From Theodoxus fluviatilis (lineage: Eukaryota > Mollusca > Gastropoda > Cycloneritida > Neritidae), in assembly GCA_034096865.1 (NCBI GenBank), contig JAWQFJ010016419.1, forward strand, positions 1 through 22,500: a stretch of 22,500 nt of DNA, read 5' to 3'. The position numbers and the translations under genes were made by a program. Below, piece by piece: positions 1-20,008 of the stretch (within the stretch, counting starts at the first letter, position 1; every line of letters begins with the position of its first letter). The notes beneath the pieces were generated by a model that was given only the letters and a program-made list of their open reading frames with translations, did not search any database and had not been told where the DNA came from.

Positions 1-214
1 TTTGATCCACAATTTACTTTTCCTGCTGCTGGAAGCAGTCTCCCACTAGCTCTTCATCGGACATTTGTGTAATATGGGTTGACAACACTGTTGTGACTGC
101 ATGGTGTTCCCAGAGGGCTGTTTAGTTTAGCTACAGAATGCTGGGGTAAGAAGTGGGTCAAGCAATCTTAAAAAAACATTTGCAGGGAGGATACCTGAGC
201 CCGCCTCTCTGTTT

Positions 215-561
215 CACTTCTCTCTCCCTCTCTCTCTCTGTCTCTCTCTCTCTGTCTCTCTCTCTCTCTAAGTCTCTGTCTCTCTCTCTGTCTCTCTCTC
301 TCTGTCTCTCTCTGTCTCTGTCTCTCTCTCTCTCTCTGTCTCTCTAAGTCTGTCTCTCTCTCTCTGTCTGTCTGTCTCTCTCTGTCTGTCTCTGTCTCTC
401 TCTGTCTCTCTCTCTCTCTAAGTCTCTGTCTCTCTCTGTCTGTCTCTCTCTCTGTCTGTCTCTCTCTCTCTCTCTCTCTAAGTCTCTGTCTGTCTCTCTC
501 TCTATCTGTCTCTCTCTGTCTCTCTCTCTGTCACTCTCTCTCTCTCTCTCTCTTTCTCTCG
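215..561. repeat. CT / GTCT imperfect microsatellite
   Basis: About 345 bp of (CT)n interrupted by GTCT and by a recurring TCTCTAAGTCTCTGTC phrase (near 270, 345, 415 and 477), which suggests a higher-order repeat. The open frames across it are Ser/Leu low-complexity artefacts. Confidence 0.95.
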
Positions 562-1834
562 TAGAATATGAGATTTCGGGAAACTGCAGCAGTGTTCATA
601 AACGAGAATGATTCCCAAGTGAAAATACATAGAGCAAAGAGGCCAAAATCAGTTCAGGCGCGCTGCGGGATGCAGCGGTCAAGGGGGAGATAACTCTTCA
701 CTTGCATTGCCTCTTTGTTTGCAAATCAAAAGCTGCATTTTTGAAATTGTCGGTCCGCGCAAAAAATACGCACAGTTTAAAATAAATACGCATATCTGAA
801 CCAGTGAGTACGCTGAGGCAAAATTTGGGGTACCCAGGTCTGGCCATATCTTCACTGGTAAGTCAATGCTTTTCTTTACATAAATTTTCCAAGAGAAGTT
901 AAGTCAAAATTGTTCAAAGGGAATATCCTCTGTCTGTTCGCACACTTATTTCCAAGTTGAGTAGGTTTAATTTGGTTTCCACGAGAAATAAAAAGTTTTA
1001 AAAAAAAAGTTATTGCCGACCTACCTACCCTATTTTTTTTGGCTATGTTACCTTAACCACACCAATTTTTTTTTTTGGCCTGATGATGGGGTTGTTTGAT
1101 GGTGAACCAAAATTAACTCTATGCTAGGCTGTGGGGTAATTATCGCCTCCAATTGCTGTGCACTTGAGGCATGTTCAGTAGAATGGATAACAACTGAAAC
1201 ACTCTTGGCGGCTTGAGTTCTGCCGAAAACAACACATAAAATGACTCATGCCTGGAAGATGTAAAGGAATTATTTATCAACTTGGCAATGAAGAATGTCA
1301 TCTCAACAACAAATCATCAAAAACATGTTCACTTCCATCCACATAGCACATGATTTCTAACAAAAATTGCATGAGCAATTGTGGCTGCTATTAGTGTGCA
1401 TGTACCTGCAAGCATGTACACATTGAAATATACACATTCATTCACACGCTATATACGTGTATATCTCACAGAACATGCCGTCAAGCACTCAAGGAGTTCA
1501 GGTGACCCAACATTGATTGTAACAATTGATCATACAACATAAAAACAGATGATGTGAAATTAAATCATTGTGTATCTCTTGCTCCATCAGTGTTTTATCT
1601 ACAACTTTTGCATGTTGACAAAAATACTCTTCAGCTAAAACTGTCACCATAAAACAAGTTGAGAGTACATTGGGGTATTCAGACAATGGGTTTATTTCAT
1701 TTTCAGGTGACATATCATCAGTCATTGACATCGGCAACACTGACGAACATGGAGGGACAGGGTGAAAACACTAGACTGTAGTGATGACACGGTCTTCCTG
1801 AGATAATGCCAAATGGAAGAAGAGTTTCAGTTCA
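562..1834. other. Intergenic stretch, no gene recognised
   Basis: AT-rich unique-looking sequence with T runs near 1,032-1,041 and 1,064-1,076. An 80-codon minus-strand frame at 1,498-1,740 has no recognisable domain. Nothing else is supported. Confidence 0.5.
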
Positions 1835-2012
1835 GTCTCTTAACCCTGAGATGGGTTGTTGAGGCACCACTGATGACTTTCGGACAATCTTCCTCCATCG
1901 ATCTCTATCCTCTGTGGCTCACTGTGAGTCAGCAAAGGTCAAGCCTGTCCACTCTTTGATGTTGTCTTCCCACCTCTTTCTCTGCCTGCCTCTCCTTCTC
2001 CCACCTGGTACG
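1835..2012 (-). pseudogene. Decayed 3' end of a non-LTR retrotransposon ORF2
   Basis: Read on the minus strand, this gives RQRKRWEDNIKEWTGLTFAD, then an in-frame TGA, then ATEDRDRWRKIVRKSS. The RKRWEDNIKEWTG...ATEDRDRWR pattern is the well-known C-terminal tail of reverse-transcriptase polyproteins of many invertebrate LINEs, where the stop position is usually an Arg codon. Only the tail is present, and no target-site duplication could be placed. Clade not assigned. Confidence 0.72.
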
Positions 2013-2920
2013 GTGGAAGAAGAGTTAAACACTATCCATACAGGAGGGTAGCCTCACACTTCCACCATACCACGCCCTCATCCCAGCTCTTTCCTCCAAG
2101 ACTAATGGCACAGACAGCAATTACATACGAGTACCTTGTATTATAACATCACTAAAACAAAAGCAAATTGACCTATCCCAGACCTTGAACATTCAAAGAA
2201 GAATGAATCTATACCAGCAAAAGAACTGACAGAGCGTGCACTGAGGGGACGTATAACTACATTACTTTTGTGATCAGTCAGACATCTTCTGTTTTGGATA
2301 TGACACCAATCCCACAGGAGGTGCAGATATGATTTCATAAGTACACATGCTGTGAAAATGGTCTTTTTGATTCATCATTTTTATATAAAACAAGTACTTA
2401 CCACAAGACCAAAACGCAAAGATTTCCATGGGTCTAACATTCAGTGAACGGGAGAAATAATTCTCACATACCACACGGTTGATGTTGGAGTGCCTATTTG
2501 AAGGCTCTAGACAAGGAATCAATGTTTCAAGTTCAGCGTCATGCCTTCACTGGACCTACTGCATGTACAACTCTTGTGACACAACACCATTAAGACATGC
2601 GGTACTAACAAATGCATCATGAATCGTCCTGTTACTTCTGACTATTCAAATCTTTGTTAACCACTGTGCTCATTTCATACCATAAGAAAAAAAAGGGGGG
2701 GCACAACATGCATTTAACTCAAACTAGGAGCTGTCCAAGAACTATTCTGCTGCTGTTTCATTAAAAAATGAGGACCCAGCAGCCAAGCTCTTTATGTAAG
2801 CACCAGTGCTGCACCAGTCCATAGTCAACATCCCAAGGATTCTGATCCTTGCATGACAATCAGCCAGGGAAAGCTAGGAGACCACAGATAGGAAAAGGCA
2901 AATAGCAGCAGAGAGAAAAG
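2013..2920. other. Intergenic stretch, no gene recognised
   Basis: No coding similarity seen. Contains a short A8G7 run near 2,685-2,700. Frames at 2,141-2,338 and 2,274-2,522 are short and featureless. Confidence 0.45.
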
Positions 2921-2921
2921 A

Positions 2922-4070
2922 AGATGATGATGATGAATAGCATTTGTATAGCGCACTTCTGTACAACTCAATGCGCTGACATAACCACATTCACACGCAG
3001 ACATTCATCAACAAGCTTACCAACATAAATACAACACATAATACAACTTACAGACCTGAGAATGGATACAACAACATACATGATCATGAGAAAAAACCTA
3101 CAATCAAACAAAAGCCAGTTGAAACATTTGAGTCTTCAGTTGCGACTTAAAAATAGGTAAAGTGGGTGTGTCACGCAGGCCAGTCGGCAGCGAGTTCCAG
3201 ACAGAGGGGGCATTGAAACTAAAACCACGCTCACCAAAAGATTTTGTACTACGTTTAGGAATTTTGAGAAGCTTTTCATTTGCTGAACGGAGAAATTGGG
3301 ATGGTTGATATGTTCGAAGGGATGCCAAAAGATACACAGGAAGAGTACCATCAAAATGACGGTAGGCCAAAACAGCAATTTTGTACTGGCAGCGGAATTT
3401 CACGGGAAGCCAGTGTAGATGCCTAAGCACGGGTGTCACATGATCGCGTTTTCCCTTCCTCAGCACGAGACGTGCTGCGCTGTTTTGTACGCGCTGCAGA
3501 CGGTTCAATTGTTCTGCTGGAAGACCCGCCAAAACTGAATTACAATAAACCAGCCTTGAAGTGACCCTGGCAGTGACCAGTCTAACAAACGCAGTGTGAG
3601 AAAGATATTGGTGAATGGATGCAATGCGGCGTAGTTCAAGAAAACAGGCACTGCAAGTACTGCTGATCTGTTGACGCATCGACAATGTCTGGTCAATCTG
3701 AACACCGAGGTACCTAACCGAGCTCTGGAATGGAATAGAGCTACCCCCAATGACAGTGGAATCACTCTCGATAAGCCCGAGACTTGACCGTGCCCCAACA
3801 GGCATAACTTCAGTTTTATCTGTATTGAGCTTGAGTTTGTTGCTGTTCATCCATGCGAGTACATCATCAACGTATGTCTTGATATCTGACTGTACACAAG
3901 GAAATTCCTTGACTGCTGAGCTCTTCGACAACTCTGGGTCGTCTGCATATTTCTGAAAATCACACTCAAGCTTAGCTATCACATCTGAAAGGGGTTGCGA
4001 GTACAGAGTGAACAAAACTGGTCCTAAGACCAAGCCTTGTGGGACACCAAAAATCAATGGAGATGGGGCA
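2922..4070 (-). mobile_element. 5'-truncated CR1/L2-like LINE insertion
   Basis: The minus-strand element comprises the reverse-transcriptase frame at 3,104-4,057, a short 3' untranslated region, and a terminus containing GCGCTATACAAATGCTATTC followed by (ATC)n repeats at 2,922-2,935. A terminal TGTACAGAAGTGCGCTATACAAATG-type sequence followed by a short tandem repeat instead of poly-A is typical of CR1/L2 LINEs. The 5' edge near 4,060-4,070 is where RT similarity stops, consistent with normal 5' truncation. The frame is still open, suggesting a fairly recent insertion. Confidence 0.85.
3104..4057 (-). CDS. Partial LINE reverse transcriptase (C-terminal part of ORF2)
   Basis: 317 residues without an internal stop. 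Motif order from the 5' end: GVPQGLVLGPVLFTLY (RT domain 4, usually GVPQGSVLGP); KYADDPELS (catalytic YADD, usually followed by T/Q); MNSNKLKLNTDKTEVM; a YLGVQIDQTLSM block; and a thumb/C-terminal region with RLQRVQNSAARLVL, HLHWLPVKFRCQYKI, FGERGFSFNAPSVWNSLP and LPIFKSQLKTQMF. This order is diagnostic of CR1/Jockey-group LINEs. The endonuclease and the N-terminal RT blocks are missing, so the fragment cannot be autonomous. There is no genuine start codon; the frame simply begins at the truncation point. Confidence 0.9.
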   Translation of the reverse strand: MIFGVPQGLVLGPVLFTLYSQPLSDVIAKLECDFQKYADDPELSKSSAVKEFPCVQSDIKTYVDDVLAWMNSNKLKLNTDKTEVMPVGARSSLGLIESDSTVIGGSSIPFQSSVRYLGVQIDQTLSMRQQISSTCSACFLELRRIASIHQYLSHTAFVRLVTARVTSRLVYCNSVLAGLPAEQLNRLQRVQNSAARLVLRKGKRDHVTPVLRHLHWLPVKFRCQYKIAVLAYRHFDGTLPVYLLASLRTYQPSQFLRSANEKLLKIPKRSTKSFGERGFSFNAPSVWNSLPTGLRDTPTLPIFKSQLKTQMFQLAFV

Positions 4071-4534
4071 TTTTTGGTAGAAATGTAAATAAGGGTAATG
4101 AGTCAATAGGTGGGAATGAAATGTAAGGGAATCTTCTTTTACTCATGAATCTTAACTTCAAAGTATTTCATAGGTAAAATACATTGCTCAGAAAACCACT
4201 TCACTGTGATATGACAACCTCTGAATTCCAGTTCATCCTTGGCATTTCACACTGCACCACTCTCTCTTTTCAGCTGGAGTGTTTTATATCAATCACATGA
4301 ATCCTGTGGTAAATAGTCATTCATAGATGTACAGGCATCCCTGTCCTTTTCATCAAGCATTGCAAATAAGAGTGGCTTTGCTAACACTCAAATATTTCTA
4401 GGACACATTGAAACTCTTGCTCACAGGCCTGACAAACACGCATTTTCTTCCCCCCCCCCCCCCCCCCGAGATGTGCAACTGCAAGCACGCATTCAGTCTC
4501 TTTCTCACTCGCATAACTGCATACAAAGCAATGT
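4071..4534. other. Intergenic stretch with poly-C run
   Basis: No gene seen. A C run of about 18 bases lies at 4,450-4,467. Confidence 0.5.
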
Positions 4535-4650
4535 GAAGCCCATGTTGGACACAGCAGTAATGGGGATGTAGCAATGGAAATGATGAGAAGCCCATGTTGG
4601 ACACAGCAGTAATGGGGATGTAGCAATGGAAACGATGAGAAGCCAATGAG
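4535..4650. repeat. Tandem duplication, 52-bp unit (2 copies plus a fragment)
   Basis: Units at 4,535-4,586 and 4,587-4,638 start GAAGCCCATGTTGGACACAG and differ by one T/C near the end; a third partial copy begins at 4,639. Confidence 0.93.
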
Positions 4651-4868
4651 ACATTCCACGGCATGGCTTCATGGAAGCTTTGTGTTTGATTCCTATTTTC
4701 TTTACCCCAGATCAAACCTTGGTTTTCACAAAGTGGGCAGCCGCTGCAGAAGTTGGTGGCAGTGGCATCCCAGTGCCCCTAGCCACTCCACAATGCTGCA
4801 CAGAGAACACTGGTTTTGGGAGAAAACTGTCCTCTCCCACAACTGCCCTAGCTTCTCGTCTCCCCACC

Positions 4869-4972
4869 TTACACAGCGGGCAGTTTCTCACACAGCACAC
4901 TGCTTGAAGAAACTGGCATGTTACACAGCGGGCAGTTTCTCACACAGCACACTGCTTGAAGAAACTGGCATG
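4869..4972. repeat. Tandem duplication, 52-bp unit (2 identical copies)
   Basis: Units at 4,869-4,920 and 4,921-4,972 start TTACACAGCGGGCAGTTTCT and are identical. The sequence is unrelated to the 52-bp duplication 230 bp to the left, though the period is the same. Confidence 0.93.
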
Positions 4973-6073
4973 CACCAAGGGGTCTAAGTAATCTGTGTAT
5001 CAGTCATCATATGTCATCTGAGTTCAAAATCAAGAAAAAAGACAACTTCACTGGAATCCCTCAAGATGAGGGCATGACATAAATGAGCCCACTTCACCCT
5101 GTGACTGGAATTCACTGTTGTCTCCAATGCTACTAACATGCAGGTCCAATGCTCCCATAAGCATGCCTGCCTCTTTCCACCCATTTCCTTTCTAGCAGTG
5201 GGTTGGCTTCAGGGCCACAGTACTGTCCATTCAAAAACAGTCAGCTATTTTCCATCTGCATACATTTTGTCCAAATGGTTCCTCTTCAATGCCAAAACTG
5301 CAGGAAGACATCTTAACACAAAGCTATTAAACTTTTCTTTTATTAAGCACATGCATTTCCACAGTTGACATGCATACTTACACTTTACAGGGACCAGACA
5401 GAGTATGTGAGCATTCTGATTTAATCTCCCCCCCAAAAAATTACTATGAATGGAAAAAAAATCATTTCATTTGGTCTTCACGCCAAAAACGTTTTTACTC
5501 TCTCACTTTTCTCTCTGTAGGTTGGGGGTAAGAATAGACCCACCATGTCTCCCTGCACAATTTTTAAAAGGCAAGGGAAATTAAGACTTGGCTTGCTCTT
5601 TAATCTAACCTTCTCCGATGATTTTTCATTAACAATGGCCTTACATTGCCTACAAAGGCTGATACACTAACATTCCAGTCCTTCTTTCTCCTCATTTGTC
5701 AGACTGGAAAACAACTTGATTCAGTCATTGTCAAGAAAGCAACATTACCAGGACTTTCCACACCTATTCTCATCTCAGTCATGTTGTGTTACACGTGAAT
5801 TGAAAAACGTTAGGTTTCAAAAGGACAAAAGGGAAAAAATATACAAAATCAGCAGCAGCAGCAGCTTCACTGCTAGCACAGCTTTCAGGCAAGCAGTCAG
5901 ATGAACTTATGGCCTTAGCACGTGCACCACTTTCGGGCTTCTGAGATCACTTAGCTAAGCAGAACACCTGCAATATCAAGGCAAGTAAATTACGAAGCAT
6001 CACATGATGACACAAGTCTTCTGGTGGAGACATTTCAGAGGAGTGACTGAATGTTTCCTATTCCAATTTTCAC
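4973..6073. other. Intergenic stretch, no gene recognised
   Basis: No coding similarity or RNA gene seen. A short CAG repeat lies near 5,852-5,863. Confidence 0.45.
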
Positions 6074-6328
6074 TCACTGCTGTGTGGCTTCTGTCAAACC
6101 TGACATCAGTTGTATGGTGTTTGCCTTACTCATTGCAGGCATCAGATTGAGTCTATATTCTACAGCATCCAGGATGTTCATCTCCTTGTCTATGGCATCC
6201 AACAAAGCCAAGATGAGGGAGGCATCAAAGTATCTACAACATTCTTCACCACACATCATATCCCACTCCAGTCTTTGAAAATGGCTTTCATAATCCTGCT
6301 GAGGTAGACGCCTCAAGATTCCATGCAA
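6074..6328 (-). CDS. Unrecognised 84-codon ORF, possible exon or small gene
   Basis: Reads MHGILRRLPQQDYESHFQRL and then a helix-prone stretch rich in Leu/Ala/Asp/Glu (ASLILALLDAIDKEMNILDA), ending TEATQQ and TGA. Composition is more protein-like than the neighbouring random frames, and a weak acceptor-like CTAGTACAG lies just before the ATG. No domain is recognised. It sits between the 17-bp satellite and the LINE, on the same strand as KEAP1 and about 1.9 kb past its stop. It could be a chance frame. Confidence 0.25.
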   Translation of the reverse strand: MHGILRRLPQQDYESHFQRLEWDMMCGEECCRYFDASLILALLDAIDKEMNILDAVEYRLNLMPAMSKANTIQLMSGLTEATQQ

Positions 6329-6361
6329 CCTGTACTAGGCCTCCTTACTCTTCAGCTGCTG

Positions 6362-7034
6362 CAGTTTCCCTGTGCACACAGTTTCCCTGTGCACACAGTT
6401 TCCCTGTGCACACAGTTTCCCTGTGCACACAGTTTCCCTGTGCACACAGTTTCCCTGTGCACACAGTTTCCCTGTGCACACAGTTTCCCTGTGCACACAG
6501 TTTCCCTGTGCACACAGTTTCCCTGTGCACACAGTTTCCCTGTGCACACAGTTTCCCTGTGCACACAGTTTCCCTGTGCACACAGTTTCCCTGTGCACAC
6601 AGTTTCCCTGTGCACACAGTTTCCCTGTGCACACAGTTTCCCTGTGCACACAGTTTCCCTGTGCACACAGTTTCCCTGTGCACACAGTTTCCCTGTGCAC
6701 ACAGTTTCCCTGTGCACACAGTTTCCCTGTGCACACAGTTTCCCTGTGCACACAGTTTCCCTGTGCACACAGTTTCCCTGTGCACACAGTTTCCCTGTGC
6801 ACACAGTTTCCCTGTACACACAGTTTCCCTGTGCACGCAGTTTCCCTGTGCACGCAGTTTCCCTGTACACACAGTTTCCCTGTACACACAGTTTCCCTGT
6901 GCACGCAGTTTCCCTGTACACACAGTTTCCTTGTACACACAGTTTCCCTGTACACACAGTTTCCCTGTACACGCAGTTTCCCTGTGCACACAGTTTCCCT
7001 GTACACACAGTTTCCCTGTGCACTCAGTTTCCCA
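6362..7034. repeat. 17-bp satellite, 39 units with no length change
   Basis: The unit CAGTTTCCCTGTGCACA repeats exactly every 17 bp from 6,362 to 7,024, with a partial unit after. The first 26 units look identical. Units 27-39 vary only in the right half (GTACACA, GTGCACG, GTACACG, GTGCACT, and one CCTTG). Since 17 is not a multiple of 3, a 51-bp super-period opens several frames on both strands; these frames are artefacts. Confidence 0.98.
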
Positions 7035-8209
7035 ACACAACGGCTGCAGTGGCTCCACTAATTTCTACATCTCTTTTCCCTTACATCTGCAGTACCTCCA
7101 CCACACATAAGCTGTAGCAACATTTCTCCCCGACATAGCACCAGGCCATCCTGCCCTTGGAGCACTACAAATGGAAGATGACTAAGCTGAGTCCAAACAG
7201 ATGCCACGTCCAACTTCAGCCCTCCCCTCCTCAGCTACACTTGTAATTGTGCGCAGATCCATCTATTTTACATTGTGCTCAAGAAAGACTACTACAAACA
7301 CCACCACTTCCTCCTCTTGTCATTAAAAACTGCTTCAAACCTACATGTGACACTCCCCTCAATGAAAAACCCATACGAGTTTTTCAAGACACATCTCTCG
7401 CACTTAACAATTGGTGCTAGTTTCCACGGTTCACATTGCATTTAGCAATTAGATCACTATTTCCAAATATCACTCTTTGCTACTGTACTCCACCTGTTTC
7501 TAGTGTACTTGCCCTCATTTATTTACTTGAAAGCCCCGTGGTACACTAATGAGACACTGGTGGTTGGATAAACACTGTTAGAAGTCTCCCAGTTCATTTT
7601 GTCCTTTGCACAACAAATACCATTAATTAATATCAGTTGGACAATACCTACCCCTTTGTCTGGCTATTTCACCACACCCAGGCAACTCCTGGCCGCCCCC
7701 TGGTGTCCTTAGGCCTTACGTTCCACCAAGGGAGTGCTGGGTGTCTCTAAGGTGCTTTACACACAATCTCTCCCAGAAACTTGACCTCCGCAGCAACTGC
7801 ATGTAATGATGCAGTCAACAGTTTCTGGATGAGGGATTTGTATGACGAGGCAAGAGCAATGTCTGACCTCTGTCTCGGAACAATGCATTTTCCACCTGAA
7901 GCAGAATCTCTCTGCACATGGGAGTGATGCTACATCTGCTGCCGCACCAAATGGATGCTTGGGCCAGAACAAGGAAGTTCATACAGCTCTTCACCATTAC
8001 ATGGTTTGACTGTGCTGCCTGTGGTTGCCACACTCCAAGGTTGAGAGGATCACACACGGGCCAAATGCCTCGGCAAGGCTGCTAGGGTGCCTTGGTGGTG
8101 ATTTCATGCCAGAGAAGTGTGGGACCTTTTCAGCACCTCTCCCTGAGTTTCCTCCAGAGAGAGAGAGAGACGGGGGGGGGGGGGGGGGGGGGGGGGGGGA
8201 GGGTAAGAG
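7035..8209. other. KEAP1 3' untranslated region and downstream flank
   Basis: No further coding exon seen. In the sense of the mRNA the stop is followed by a C28 tract (8,172-8,199) and a short CT run. An AATAAA on the minus strand at 7,518-7,523 is a candidate polyadenylation signal, which would give a 3' UTR of about 0.7 kb; this is not verified. Confidence 0.4.
8172..8199. repeat. G28 homopolymer (C28 in KEAP1 mRNA)
   Basis: 28 consecutive G on the plus strand, 10 nt past the KEAP1 stop in mRNA sense, flanked by a GA run at 8,158-8,170. Confidence 0.95.
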
Positions 8210-19030
<10,821 letters not shown>

Positions 19031-19037
19031 TGGGACT

Positions 19038-19076
19038 CTAGGTGATGCGAGAAACCTGTATCCTTAGATCCATCAT
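19038..19076 (-). promoter_or_regulatory. Upstream ORF in the KEAP1 5' untranslated region
   Basis: Two adjacent ATGs at 19,074-19,076 and 19,071-19,073 open a 12-codon frame that ends in TAG at 19,038-19,040, only 7 nt before the putative KEAP1 start codon. The acceptor at 19,080-19,081 places both ATGs at the very beginning of the exon. Whether ribosomes use it is not known. Confidence 0.4.
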
Positions 19077-19079
19077 GAC

Positions 19080-20008
19080 CTGCAAGAGAGAGCACGGTGA
19101 CAGCATCAGCCGCTGCTGCATGACCTACTGTGACTCAGCAGAATCTCTGTAGCTTGCTTGGCATGCGGGAGCCCTCCAGCCATCAATCATGCTCACAGCT
19201 CAATGCACAACTCACAATCCCTGTCACAGGGGTTGCAATTCTATGCTAGGTTCCCAGCCAGAATGGACATAATGCAGGCCATCAGCCAATCAATATCAAT
19301 AGAGAATGGGTCTGCAGATTGGGTAACAGCAGAACAGAGATCAGGCATTCTTAGATGAAGTGTCATTATATGCAAGATGTGTGAGCAAGCAAGCAAGCAA
19401 ACTTGTGTGGGTGCTGACTTGGATGATTCTAGTGGGTGACCTCTGTGCCCCCTGATTGGTGAACTTTATCCTGGACAGAATGAACTTTGGACACAAGGTC
19501 ACATACCCAGAGCCTACACAACACTGGTTGGGAAGACCTCCAAGCCATCAAGGTCAGACTGCTCAGTGGCTATCACACACCTCCAGCAGCATGCTCTAAA
19601 CTGCCAGTCACTGTGCCGGTGTCAATTGCCAGCAAACCACCATGGCATTGATTAGCTGCACCACTACAGTGCAGTCCACATCCATCCACATGCAACACGT
19701 TTCTCTATTGCTATCATTCCTGGCATGATTCATAGAGAAAACAATAAAACTTACTACATGTATTAAGCAAATTTGTTCAATGGGGGAAATGCTCTGAATG
19801 TCTGAATAGTGGGTTCAGAGTGGGTAGATGAAAAGACAGTGAACCATGTGGAAAGCAACCTTACTACCCCACTGAGTGAAATAAATTAGTCAAGACTGGC
19901 ACATCATGATGAGACAATGAAGCTCATTATCTTGACCCTTGTCAACAGCAGGACTTCACATGTCTGAACTCAAGCAGCAAACCGGGTTATTTTGAACAGA
20001 AAACAAGA
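19080..20008. other. Upstream flank or 5' UTR intron of KEAP1
   Basis: Starts with a splice acceptor (polypyrimidine and TTGCAG at 19,080-19,081). No upstream exon recognised. A short AGCA repeat lies near 19,384-19,399. Confidence 0.5.

Noticed and set aside
1498..1740. 80-codon minus-strand frame
   Set aside because: No recognisable motif, no splice or promoter context, and length expected by chance in AT-rich sequence.
6323..7117. Long open frames (up to 264 codons, both strands) with a 17-residue peptide repeat
   Set aside because: They are a by-product of a 17-bp satellite with no stop codon in its 51-bp super-period; several frames are open at once, on both strands.
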